DNA from: Allacma fusca
Taxonomy: Eukaryota > Arthropoda > Collembola > Symphypleona > Sminthuridae
Assembly (NCBI GenBank): GCA_947179485.1
Contig: OX359250.1
Span: 7,545,873 to 7,609,872 of the forward strand
Reading direction: 5' to 3'
Length of the DNA: 64,000 nucleotides
The position numbers and the translations under genes are program-made. Numbering within the stretch: the stretch's first letter is position 1; the number at the start of each line of letters is the position of its first letter. This document shows, piece after piece, positions 50,871 through 62,447 of this stretch. The notes beneath the pieces were generated by a model that did no database searches, was not told the DNA's origin, and was given only the letters and a program-made list of their open reading frames with translations.

Positions 50871-50903
<33 letters not shown>
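50871..50903. repeat. CT microsatellite in the TAF4 5' region
   Basis: An almost perfect CT dinucleotide run lies 75-110 bp upstream of the TAF4 start codon, that is, GA-rich on the sense strand. GA-repeats in arthropod promoters can bind GAGA-type factors. No TATA box was seen, so the promoter is probably TATA-less. Confidence 0.75.
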
Positions 50904-50907
<4 letters not shown>

Positions 50908-53900
50908 CTCTCCACTCGCTCAATACCTCTCTCTATACTAACTCTCGGCCTTACGTCATCTCCATTACGCACAAAGTAGTACGACACCCTCCCCCCTCCG
51001 ACCACCACGTCCCCACACGGCCCCTCTGCCCCAACACATGCAATCACTCTGCCGTCCTTCCCTCTCTACACACACCGTCTCGTCCTCCTTCTATTCAGGG
51101 GTCATTCACAAAATTCCCAACTCCTCTCTCTCACACTGCCTCACTCTCCGTCCCTCTCACACGCACACAGTCCCAGTCCGGCCGCTCCATCCTCATGTCA
51201 ACACTCAGTTCACACAGTACCATCCACCTCCTCGGGTCTCAAGCCATACACTCAGCCACACTCAGCCACACTGCCTCAGCCCGTCCACTACCTCGGCCTA
51301 GCTCAGTCTCTTCGCTCTCTTAATTCCAAACACTCACCACGGGGTCATACCTGTCTGTCGTCTGTTTACATTCGCATATAACCAAGCCATGTGTACTATC
51401 TGCCCTTTATTCCACACACACACACACATACACTCCTCTCTCTCTCTCTCTCTCTCCCTCTCCGTCCCATACCATTTTTTCCTCTAACTCACACTTGCAC
51501 ACGGAAACATTAGAGGCTCTAGCAGACATTGTATTTTAATGAAATACAGTAACTTCGCTATTGTGTATCAAGTTTTTTTTTTTTGGGGGGGGGAGAGAGA
51601 GGGGGGTAGGATAATGGATTGTATGCTCTATGAACTTTTTTCATGCCAGGTGAGTTATCTAAGTATGTCCAATGTGAGGAGCATGTGACAAGAACTATGT
51701 ATTTAAGGAGGACAGGGGACAGTCGGGGCATTGCAAGGTTCGATGTAGTCATGTACTTATACTCTCCATCGTGTGTGTGTGTATAGTATTGACACAGGCG
51801 GAAGAATTTCAATGCACTTGTCAAAATTGTACAAGGAGTAAAATTCTGTCAATAGTTTCGGAAATGACATTCGGGCTTTGAAGAGGTCACACACCATCCC
51901 CGTATCCAGGCGGAGGTTGTGAGGCCGAAACTACATGGAGTGGAAGGAAGTATATTATTTTTGTGGGGGGAGGGATTGAGGTACTGTATATGAAATCCGA
52001 AGATAGGCGGAAGTAGGCGACGACTAAATTGTATTTATCTCTCAAAGCTGTCCCTACAGACACAAACAAGTGGTCATTTTGCAATGTGCTCATTATCTAT
52101 GAGTCTAGGAGGAGGTGATGTACTTATGAGAGAGGAGTGCTGTTATTGAGCCATGGACGACCCTGATGTGTATGGGAACATGGGAATTATTCGTGGATAT
52201 GGGGGGAAAAAAAGAAGTCCTGAGCAAAAATATGTCAATGAGAAACTTCAATGTTTTGCTGATTGTGAGAGTGTGTGAGTCAGAGAGAGTGTGTGTACAT
52301 TGTTTTGTTTTGTGGAGTTTTGTAGCACGTTCTATATTCAGTACTATTGAAAAACCACTTTATTTCTTTGTATTTGAATTGAATTGAAAGGCCGATGGAA
52401 TGGGACTCTATATGGAGTCTATATGGACTCTATATGGGGAGGAATCTCAAGAGTATTTAATTATGATTATGACCTTGTTGACCGATTCTGGTTGTCAGTG
52501 CTGAGACACGGGGCTGAGGCAGACTTTCAGGATTTCTACAGTACACGCTCAACGTGGAACTTCGACGCTTTCTTACTGACATTGACTACAGTCAGGGATA
52601 ATAAGTTAGGCCATAATTGAAATAATCCGTTCAATTATTCTAGATTTTTTTGTAAACAATTATTACAACTGTCTTCATTTATTCATGATACTAGGACGGA
52701 GTGTATAGTACACGTATAGTTGGGTTTGGATGTATAGTTTGTGTACACTCTTGCTCGCCCTCTGGGCCCTTGGGTGAGGAGCATTTATAAATTTAATTTA
52801 GTAGATCCATTTGTGACACAGAAATTTAGACTGGCAGTATTGAATTAGTGCCACTGGAACTAAAAATGTGTTACCATTATCGTGAGGGAAGGCTCACTTC
52901 ACATTTGCACCATGATTCGCAGAGAGAGAGTGACAAAGTAAATAGAGTAGAGAAGCGCTGCTGGGCTCCATGAATTTATTATGCCTGTATTTACCAAGGC
53001 TTTCGTAAGTAGCTTTGGAGTTGTCCTATCCAGGTGACAATTTCGAGCTGCCCTTGTCTGCAGTTGTACAGGAAACATAAGAGGATTTTAGTCTTACAGA
53101 TTGTCCTCCCATGTTGTTGAAATTTTGTTATACCCTTGGTAATAAAATTATTTAAAACAATCATCCAAGTATAGACTGCCGATAAAGCATTAGCATTAGA
53201 CCGAGGAGTAGTGACATGACAATCGCCAGGAGAAAAAATTACGTGACTATATTCAGGAGTAAGAAAATAAAGGAATGTAAATAGTCACATTTGTTTATTT
53301 AACAATACCTTCCGACCCCTTCACACCTATACGGTACAACACGCCGACATTAAAAAATTAGTGCGTATTACGATTGTCTGAGGACGAGGTGTGACCGCCT
53401 AATAATGTCGATTGCTACTAACTTCCCTCATGCGGAGAAGCACCTTATAATGGAAACTTGGGATTGGTCTTATTTTGCAGAAATGTAAATACACTGTGAG
53501 CAATATGGGTCTGCAGAAGTAACTAATACGACAAAATGTCACTAGGGTTTAACCTTGGTCAATTCTGTCGTCGTTCTAGCGTACAATTCATGTAATGCTG
53601 TCCAAAAATCATGTTCGAATTGATACCGAACCCAAACTTTTCGCCAGTAGATATAAAAATGTGCTTTTGAGGTTAGGAGTTAAGTGGGTGGTTAAATGAA
53701 GCTAATGAAAGTAATCATTTCTTTTGTTACATGGCTTTGTTCAACCTGGGGGAAAATAACGATTTAAAATTGGTTTAGTTTTTATTGTTCCATGGAGGGA
53801 TCTTGTATTATTCTTCTCGGTTACCTTTATTGATTAGAATAAATGAGGCATATACATATTGAATTGTTGAAATTGGAGTATATTAGCAAAGCGTTGCTGG

Positions 53901-55599
53901 GAAGACAAAGTTCCCATGTCTGGAAGGGCTGGGAATATTCCAACTCCAACTTAAGACATCCTAAGAGATAGTAAGCAGGTCATGTTCCTCCCATGATTTC
54001 ACCCAGAGATTTATCTGCTGGGCTCTATGCAAGGAATATTTATCTGTTTCAGGGAGAGATTTTAAAAAGTTCCTCCATATATACTTGTCACAGGAGATAT
54101 TGATTTGAAAATAAGCCAAGAAATAATTTCCCTACTGTATATCAAGCTATAAAAATTGAGGTCACCGCCAGTCCGATCGAAACACTTTTCAAAGGCGGAC
54201 TAATACAATCGGGTTATTTGGATATTTTCTCCCTACAAAATCTAATTTAGCTTGAGAAAGCGAAGGTAAGAAACTAACTATTACATTGGATTTGGAGTAA
54301 GTCAATCCAAACTTTTCCCCATATCTGTGACAAACAAACATCATCTAATTATAAGGCATATTTCAAACGAAATTTTCAAGGGAGTAGACAGTCCAGAAAT
54401 ATGGAGAAACATTTTATCATAACATATTTTATGCTATGGCAGTCAATAATTAAGTTCTGTCGTAATCGCGTTACGATGAGTACAATTTCTTCAAAGGTAC
54501 ACATAAATTACGGGATAACATCAAATGATCCCCTCCCCTCTTCAATATAAAATATTATAATCTATCATGAGTACCCAAATATATTTCCAGGAAATCATAC
54601 ACACACTGTATAGCGTCTTTTGGGGTTGAGAAAAATAATAAATTAGGCCAAAACAGGAAAATCGACACTCCATTAGAAGCGGAGGAAGTTTCGTTGCCTT
54701 TAAGAGCTTATCGGAGAAATAAATGGATTGACCACACAACTTTTTAAAGTAAGAATCTATAAGCCCGGTACTATACATACATATATATGTATGTACATGA
54801 CGTACTCGTTTTTACCGATGGTTCATCCATTTGTATTTGTACCTTTTGAATGGAGTACACACAGGATTCCCAATTGCTTCTGTAGCGGTAATGTTATTAA
54901 AATGTCTACTTGAAGATTTACGTAATTATTGTACTATTACCTTTGAATGTGAGTAACTCCGGCAACCTTTGCTGTTTTAATAGGGTTACTCGATTATACA
55001 ATACAATATATATAGAAACAACATATGTACTTTTATACTTCGTGGGGAACTTATGGTGGGATTAGAAAATAGATACAAACCATATTACTTCAGAAGAATA
55101 AACGATGAAGATGTCACCCATTCGATCTTTCTTCCAAGAATTATTTTTGTTTACATTTACCTAACCCCTCGTCTTGAGTCGTAATAGTTATATATCCTAT
55201 TTTTTAACATCTTTTTGGATTTCAACTTAATCGTTATTTTTCAACTTTCATGGAAATAATGAACATGTTTTATGCTATTGAAGCTATTTTACTCGTATTT
55301 TTTCTCAGGTTCGGAAAAGGGAAATTTGAGATGTGTACAAATCCTGAGATGTATGTACTATGATTAGTTTTATCACCTATGTATACACATTTTGTGCCAC
55401 TTCTATGTATTCTCAGTGAACACGCGATGTGATCTTTCCGGCGCTTTTATTTCTGTCACCATCACAACTTCGAGGAATTGATTTAACATGGACTGTACTA
55501 CTGTAGTTGATTCTCATCAGTTATCCTGGTTCTCTTCGAGGTCCGAGGTTATCAATAAATTAATATTGTTACCGGGTACAGCTAAATTCAGAATATAAC
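50904..55599. other. TAF4 upstream region and gene-free DNA
   Basis: Roughly 50904-51500 is C/T-rich with further simple repeats (CA 51413-51428, CT 51434-51457) and probably belongs to the TAF4 promoter and leader. From there to the CFAP157-like gene no conserved exon, element or RNA gene was recognised. Confidence 0.55.
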
Positions 55600-57454
55600 A
55601 TGAAGGGAAAGAAAAAAGGGAAAAAGAAGGAGGAAGGAAAAGCAGAAATGCCGGACACAGAGGAAGCAGAAAATGAAACGGAATTTCACATTGCTCTGCT
55701 GGAGATACGTGTGAAGGAACTGGAGACTTTGAACTTAGGGTAAGAAAAAAAAGCCAGGCTTAATATTCATCAAGGTATAATTATTATACATACAACAAAG
55801 AATCAGATTGATAGAGGGATGCTCTTTGTAGGCTCAAGAAGAAATGCGACTATTTGGAAAGCCAGAACAACGTGTACAAAGAACAGATAGTGGAGGTGAA
55901 ACAAGAGAAAACGGATCTTGTAACATATTTACAAAGGAGTTTAGGGGAAGAAAAGACTAATGTCAAGGAACTGGAAGACAGACTCTTTGGAGTACAAGAG
56001 GTCACCAATATTTACAAAAAAATGTGTGCATGTTCAAGCAGTTACGAATAGGATTACATACTTTTTTCAAATACACAAAATCCATAATTCATGTTGCTGT
56101 TTCCAAGATATATTTTAATTTCAGGCTTGGGCAGATAGTGTCAAGGAGTACGAACGAAAGTTGGCCAAAAAGGATGAAGAATTTGAGGAAACTAAATTCC
56201 GGCTGGATAAGCACATTTTGGAACTCAGTAATGAAAGGAAATGGAAGAAATATTTAAATAATTGAAATTAAATTAAAGACGATTATTTTTTCCCGGCAGC
56301 GGCAAAATTAACATCCCTGGAGGACTTCCGAGTTCAAAAAGATAAGCTGACAGCTGAAAAAGAGGAATTACAGATGAATTTAGTAGAAGAGCGGAAATCT
56401 TTTGAACTTAAATTCGAAGATCTAGAAAATAGAATGATTCGGTCCAGGGAACGAATGAAAAATGATGCATTAGAAATAATTACAAAAATGGCAAAGGATG
56501 TCCTGAAAGCAGGTCGACTATGCTTGACAGCTACTGTGAGGCATGCAATTGATGAAAATATTCGGTTGAAAGATCAAGTACGGAACATTCCTCTTGACAG
56601 AACGCATTATCAATTATTACTTTTCCTCAAATAAATTGTACATACTTATTAAGCTGAGAAATATAGCTTCAAATATTTGATATGGACTGAATTCTAAAGG
56701 TTGAGAAATGTAGCCAAGAGAATTTAAAACTCCGAGAAGATCTTCAAAACATCTCCGACACACTTCGGACTAAACGAATGACCTTGGAAGTTCTGGAGGA
56801 AGAAAATGCATTGGTTCATAAAAAGTGCCTTCAATTCCGTCGAATGGTAACAGAATTTGCTGAGAGGCAAAGAGTCTTGGATATCCGAATAAAATCCGTG
56901 GAAGACTTGGAGAAGGAACTTCTGGAAGTCAAAACAGCTCATGCGAAATGTAAAGCAGCTGCAGATGTAGAAAAATTCCGTCAAATGGTCATCACCGCCA
57001 CTGAGGCTCTCAAGAAGCCCGGTGTCCCAACTCAGTTAGAGTCGTTAAAGCAACAAGTCCGAGTGTTGCAAGACACAATTATTCAAATGGCAATCGCGGC
57101 CAAAGACATGACCGAGGTATGGATTTTCTCCCTTTTATTGTATTATAATATCTCTAGAACAGGAGGAACGATAATACGTAGCTTTTGATTTCAAATTTCT
57201 TCACATTGAAGAAATCTTTCTCAGTAAAACAGATATTTAAAATATTTGAATCTAATGAGTATTTTCATTCTTATTTTGGTTTATTTCCCCATTAGGCCGC
57301 TGACCCAGAAGAATCCGCTCATTTGAAGGATAGATTTTGGACAATGCTGGTCAAGTTGTACGAAACAGCCTGTGACCTTCCGAATTTACCTTCGGAAGTT
57401 AAGAAAAAGCTCATCGTCAACGTGCCCAAAGTTACAGCTTACATAAAACGCTAA
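55600..57454 (+). CDS. CFAP157: Cilia- and flagella-associated protein 157-like coiled-coil protein
   Basis: CFAP157 is a basal-body and axoneme protein needed for sperm flagella in vertebrates. Six exons join in phase: 55600-55739, 55832-56000, 56125-56227, 56300-56577, 56700-57116 and 57296-57454, giving 421 residues. It begins with a Lys-rich MKGKKKGKKKEEGK stretch typical of the family and continues as almost uninterrupted coiled coil. Conserved-looking points are LKKKCDYLESQ, LTSLEDFRVQKDKL and the central RMKNDALEIITKMA segment. Exon 2 appears to use a weak donor (GTCACC). The alternative (GTGCAT, with a later acceptor) also stays in frame, but the first choice fits the family spacing I remember. 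AATAAA lies at 57598. The name rests on the N-terminus and overall pattern; other coiled-coil ciliary proteins cannot be fully excluded. Confidence 0.78.
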
Positions 57455-57597
57455 AAATGGGAATTGACAATTGTCCCTTCCTGTCTTTATCACTCCGTCT
57501 TACGTATTTTTTTCAGAATTATTACATCATAAAAATCGAATCTCCTATAAATATGAAATATTTCAGAATGGGTTAACGCAGTAATTATCACATAAAA

Positions 57598-57603
57598 AAT
57601 AAA
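57598..57603 (+). terminator. Polyadenylation signal of the CFAP157-like gene
   Basis: AATAAA lies about 145 nt beyond the stop codon. Confidence 0.55.
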
Positions 57604-58771
57604 TCTCCATGAAGCCACTATTTTTTAATCATCTGTTGACAAGCGCTTCATGTTTACACACTCTTCAAACTAGTACATAAATATTACAAAAGGCCTTAAA
57701 ATTAAATCTTGCCAAATAACAAGAAGCTGGCATCAACATCATTTATTCACTATATGGCATGGCAATGGGCCCACCTGATGGCCTGAGCAGTATCTCTCTC
57801 CAACCAGGCGAGAGGGAACCCCTAAAATACATACATACATACATATGGCATGGCACGCGCCTCTATTCTCTACTTGTAATGTGTGAGAGTACTTTACGAA
57901 ATGCTTTGACCAGCAAAAAAATATTTGTGCATGAAATGTGATAAATTATTGTATGATTGGGTCGGATTTACATGGGATGGAAATACGAATCCCAATTGGC
58001 ATTCCATGTACATATGTAAATATTGGTGTGATTTTTTTTCACGCTGTTGAATGTACATAAAATACTTTTAGGTTAATTTTCCTGCCATTGCCACGAAATA
58101 TTTACGTATATATGCTCGAAAATATTTTTTAATTTAGCCTTTCACTACCATTAAATTTTTATTGGCTCTTTTGTTCCTGGTTATTTACCGTTGTCCTTAA
58201 GTTGTTCTTGTTTTTCGCAATCTCAATCACTTAAATAGGAATCACATAACTCAATATTCCAGACACATCTCTCCCCTGTCGTGTCGTGCCACAGCAACAC
58301 ATGTCCACCGTATGCACGTGCATGTAAGTTTATGTTTGTATGAAAAATGTATGTACCTTGGGTTCAAACACTAAAAGCGCGAAGACACATTATGTCCGGC
58401 TCGGAGGCAGTCTGAATGCGTGTGGTCGACTGTAGACATTCTTTCCAATTAAAGAGCATGACTTTGTAATAATTAATTCGTGAGAATTTTTGCAATGTTT
58501 CAACCTCCTGTGGTATATGCCTGAGTGAGGGGATTTACGACACGTCATTTTAACCTCATTTCATTTAGGTATTAAAGCACTTACATATTTACGTTCATTT
58601 TATATTGCTATGGTGCTGAAAAGGTAAAGTTCTTACGGACCAAAAGTTGTAACGAAGCTATCTAGAACAGGTATATAAAACTACACATACATATAAACAA
58701 AAATTATTTATAAAATTATTATGGCTGGAAATTATAGGAATATCTTTTGATTTCAGGCTCAACCACCCAAA
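57604..58771. other. Intergenic region, possible 5' UTR intron of the ECI gene at its end
   Basis: No conserved coding sequence is present. A good acceptor (TTTCAG at 58751-58756) just before the ECI start codon suggests a 5' UTR intron ending there. A segment near 57720-57830 with a GGGCCCACCTGATGG core may be a dispersed repeat, but I see only one copy. Confidence 0.45.
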
Positions 58772-61664
58772 ATGTTACTCCGACAGATTTTCGTAAAATC
58801 GGTAAAAGTGTAAGTTCATAGAATTTTGGGTCACAATTTCGGTGTATGATTCATTTATGTATTAATATTATAAAAATCTTCAAACTTCACATTGATTGTA
58901 ATTTTTTTAAATGAATGTCCTGCAATCATGTAAATACGATCATGTAACTGAATGAATGAAATAGCACTTCAGAATGAGTAAATTAGTAGAAATTTTGATG
59001 AAATTTGGCGTAAAGAGTGGATTAGGTTGCCCCGGAGGCATGTAGTTTCGGTCCCACGACAGGTCAACGGTCGCAGGTGTAATTTGTTTTATTGCTTGGA
59101 AATACAAATCAGACATTGCGTTTGCATACATGCTGTTCACATATGGTTTAATGTTGAGGGGGGGGGATGTTAAGAAGGTTCGTTCGGGAAGTGCAAATTT
59201 TGGAGATATTAGAGGTCAAAAGCTACCGATGATGGAAGGATTAGGGAGTTGTATTCAGCTGTTTACCAACTGAAAAATAATCAATGGAGGGACAGGTGAG
59301 AAATGTTGAAATTACTATTTTAATTAAATTTAAATATTTTATTAAATTATTTACTATTTTTAATGTCACCAAAAATATAAAGATTTCTTTATGTAATGAT
59401 GTCAATTGGAATAAATTGTGTTTACCCTTTTTAACTTAGCCTAGCCAAGTTTCAAGCCAAGCCACAGTTTCCAAAATGAAATCAGTAGAAATCACCATGG
59501 GAAAAAATGTACCACAGTTTTCAAAGGCGAATACATTAGGCAGGTGACATTTGACCAGGGATGGAAAATGTCTTTGAAAACCGTTTTTATATGTCGTTAT
59601 CAACGGGCAAAATGAGCTACTATCGGTTCTGAGAAGGCTTGAGGACATTAACGAAAATACACAAAAGTCTAAAGAATGTCCCAAAAATCAAAAGGATGAA
59701 GAAGAGAACTTTCCGAATCCTGCACCTCAAGAGTAACGAGAAAAGTAGGGATCCTGCCCAAACTGCATTCTTTAGAAGCTCTATTGGTAATTATCGAAAG
59801 GTCCTAATGCATTAAAAGTTGCCAGAGTCATCATATGCCTTCCTTGTACTGATGTTAACGTTGAGAGACTTTTTCTACTCTTGCACACAATTTATCAGCA
59901 ATATAAAGAGGCTGAAAGACGCTACTCTATATCGCAGAATTAATGGAAAGTGGTGTAAAGTATTAGCAAGTAAAACAAGTCCGGTAAATTTTTACAATTT
60001 ATTATGAAAGATTAAACATATTTTGCAACCGTAAACCGTTTTCAACAAGAAACGTAAGACTTAAAAACTGAAAACAAAAAAACAAGCAGAAAATAAAATT
60101 GCAAAACCAAAGACACTGAAACGAAAACCGTAAGTTTTGGTCTTTCATCCCTGCCTCTGACTGTGACCTGTCGTATCTCTGTTTCTACATACTTCCGGGA
60201 CAAAATTCTTTCGTAATCTACTCACCGGACTCAAGATTTTCACCAGATCATCAGTTTACATAAAAATCAAATAATTATAGTAAACTTGGCTTAAATCCAG
60301 AATCTTCTTATTGTTCTTTATACTGCTGACTCTGACTTGTATTTTTATAGGCAGCAGTGGAAGAGGGAACTCGGAAGCAAACGATGTCAACAAATGTTTA
60401 CTGGGTCGTTCTCCACTGCTGCCCCTTCTTTCATCGAGAAGGAATCCCATGGAACTGTTAAGATATTGACGTTTAATGACCCAAAGAGAAGAAATACTAT
60501 AAACTTTGAGGTATTTGTTTTCGAAGGAAATTACTCAAGAAACAGAAACTTCTGTGTTGATGGACTGACATTAGGATTGGAGTGAAGTTTGAAACTGATA
60601 AATTTACATTCTCGTATTCAGAAAACTGTGGCTTTTATGGAAGCAATTAAGGAAGCAGATGCAGATCCTTCGGTTAACATAATAGCAATAACTGGGAAGG
60701 GAGATATTTTCTGCTCTGGAACGGACTTAGCTGTGGCAAGAGAAACTCCGTCCATTGAAGATTATGCTAGTCACTTGTCGACCATAACCTGGTGGAAATT
60801 TAATAAATTATTTTTTAGAAGCTTTATAATTGAAAAGGTGTCATCGTTACTCTATAAGATTATGATGTACGAGATTTTCATTACACAAATCTTGCAGCGA
60901 GTTATTTGCTGCTTTTATCGACTGCAAGAAACCGATTGTTGCTCTGGTGAATGGGCCTGCTATCGGGATGGGGGTAACTATGATAGGTCTCTGTGATACG
61001 GCTTACGCTGCAAGTTCGGTGAGGGGAAATGGTCATTTCTATTATTTACTACTCAAGTATGTATACTAAGTTACAATTACATTGAGACCAAAGTTCTTCA
61101 AAATTGTTACTTAGGCCACATTTACCACTCCATTCACCGCGCTCGGTCTCTGCGCGGAAGGGGCTTCGTCGTATACCTTTCCAAGGATTCTTGGCTACGC
61201 CAAAGTAACTACCTTTTATATACGTATCTACCATACCAACTTATAGACAAGATCAATTGATTTTGGGTTTCTCTCAGGCATCGTCTTTACTTCTTTTTAA
61301 CGAACGAATAAATGCTACTAAGGCCTTGGAATGGGGCTTGGTTGCTGATGTTATTCCAAAGGAAACGTTCGAAAAGGAAACAAGAGAGAAATTACGCTAC
61401 ATGTCAGAATTGCCTATAAAAGTAAAGCTAGCTACTCATTGGTGACTTTATTATATGTCAAAATTATTAGAAATAGGTACGCTAATTGAATACTTGTGAA
61501 TTTTTCCCCAGGCTTTGTTGTACTCGAAGGAATTGATACGTGGTAGAGAAAGACATCACCTGCATGCTGCCAACAACAAGGAGCGAGAAGCTTTAAGTAT
61601 ATTGCTCAAGTCCGAGGATTTCGTAGCGAGTGTAAATAATTTCTTTGCTCGAAAGAAAAAATAA
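58772..61664 (+). CDS. Eci2: Enoyl-CoA delta-isomerase (ECI2-like), crotonase family
   Basis: This enzyme shifts the cis-3 or trans-3 double bond of enoyl-CoA to trans-2, so that unsaturated fatty acids can enter beta-oxidation. Seven exons join in phase: 58772-58809, 60351-60510, 60622-60791, 60898-61018, 61115-61204, 61278-61421 and 61512-61664, giving 291 residues. The first exon encodes MLLRQIFVKSVKV; with the next residues this forms a basic, hydroxylated N-terminus like a mitochondrial presequence. The crotonase oxyanion-hole segments are FCSGTDL and NGPAIGMGVT. The helix TFPRILGYAKASSLLLF and the C-terminal SKELIRGRER follow. There is no acyl-CoA-binding domain, unlike vertebrate ECI2, and the C-terminus ends ARKKK, not a peroxisomal SKL-type signal. 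The first coding intron (1.54 kb) is long and holds a decayed hAT element. The first exon was assigned by phase and targeting character. Confidence 0.87.
59556..60153. mobile_element. Decayed, internally deleted hAT transposon with transposase remnant
   Basis: The left end CAGGGATGGAAA and the right end (CAGGGATGAAAG as reverse complement) form terminal inverted repeats of the hAT YARGG type. The flanking octamers CATTTGAC and CCTCTGAC agree at 6 of 8 positions, as expected of an aged target duplication. At about 59818-59940 the plus strand reads CLPCTDVNVERLF in one frame and then FISNIKRLKDATLY in another. Together these resemble the C-terminal dimerisation region of hAT transposases, broken by a frameshift. 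The 598-bp copy cannot encode an active enzyme. Confidence 0.7.
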
Positions 61665-62447
61665 AATACAACTCCTTCGGATCATAGTAGATAATCATAA
61701 TTGATGGTGGCTTGTCTAGATGTTTTCTTTGATTCCCTCGTTCTCGAAACCAGAAACAACTTTTGCAATTGTATGTAGATTCTTTCGAAATAAGAAGCTT
61801 TTCCCAGAACGGGTTATATGTGAAAAGGGTAATGAATAATACCGATTCATTTGAAAGGAGAACAAAAGTCGGGGAATCATGGCCCGGAGAAAATATTTAG
61901 TGGCTAGAAAAGTATTTAGTTAAATATGGCATCACATCATCCAGAAATCCCAGGGTAATACAAATTTGGACGCAGTAGTGTCTTTCGTTTTATTTTTGTC
62001 TGAAGTATCCAACAGCGATGTCTGGATTAGAGTAATAGCACGTAGCTATGAGTTACACTACAACATGAAAAGTTTATTCGCCAGCGCCGAGTTCTATTTC
62101 GTCCATATGATATTCATATAATCGATCCATATAATGTCCAGCTTGACGCAAGTTAATCCCAGTTATTTGTGAATATGACGTTGCAAATATTCTTACTATT
62201 GCTTTCGGAGTTGTACGGGGAACAGATACATGGTCAAATGTAGCATGGTATAAGTGCTACTGCTTGACCATAAAATGATCGAAACTCTTACTTCAAAATA
62301 TTCTATTCAAAATGTCATAATTGGGAAATGATTGGACAAATGTGATTCTATGCCAATAACTCATTTTGTATAGACCATGAATGGATTTTGTCCATGTCCA
62401 TAAATGAGGTTCCCTGTAATTATTTAAATACATGAGGTCATTTAATA
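61665..62447. other. Intergenic region between convergent genes
   Basis: The ECI gene (+) and the nardilysin gene (-) converge here. AATAAA overlaps the ECI stop codon at 61660-61665. TTTATT at 62073-62078 is a candidate minus-strand signal for the nardilysin gene. Nothing else was recognised. Confidence 0.5.

Noticed and set aside
57720-57840. Possible SINE or other dispersed repeat with a GGGCCCACCTGATGG core
   Set aside because: Only one copy is in the window, with no tail, promoter boxes or target duplication that I could support.
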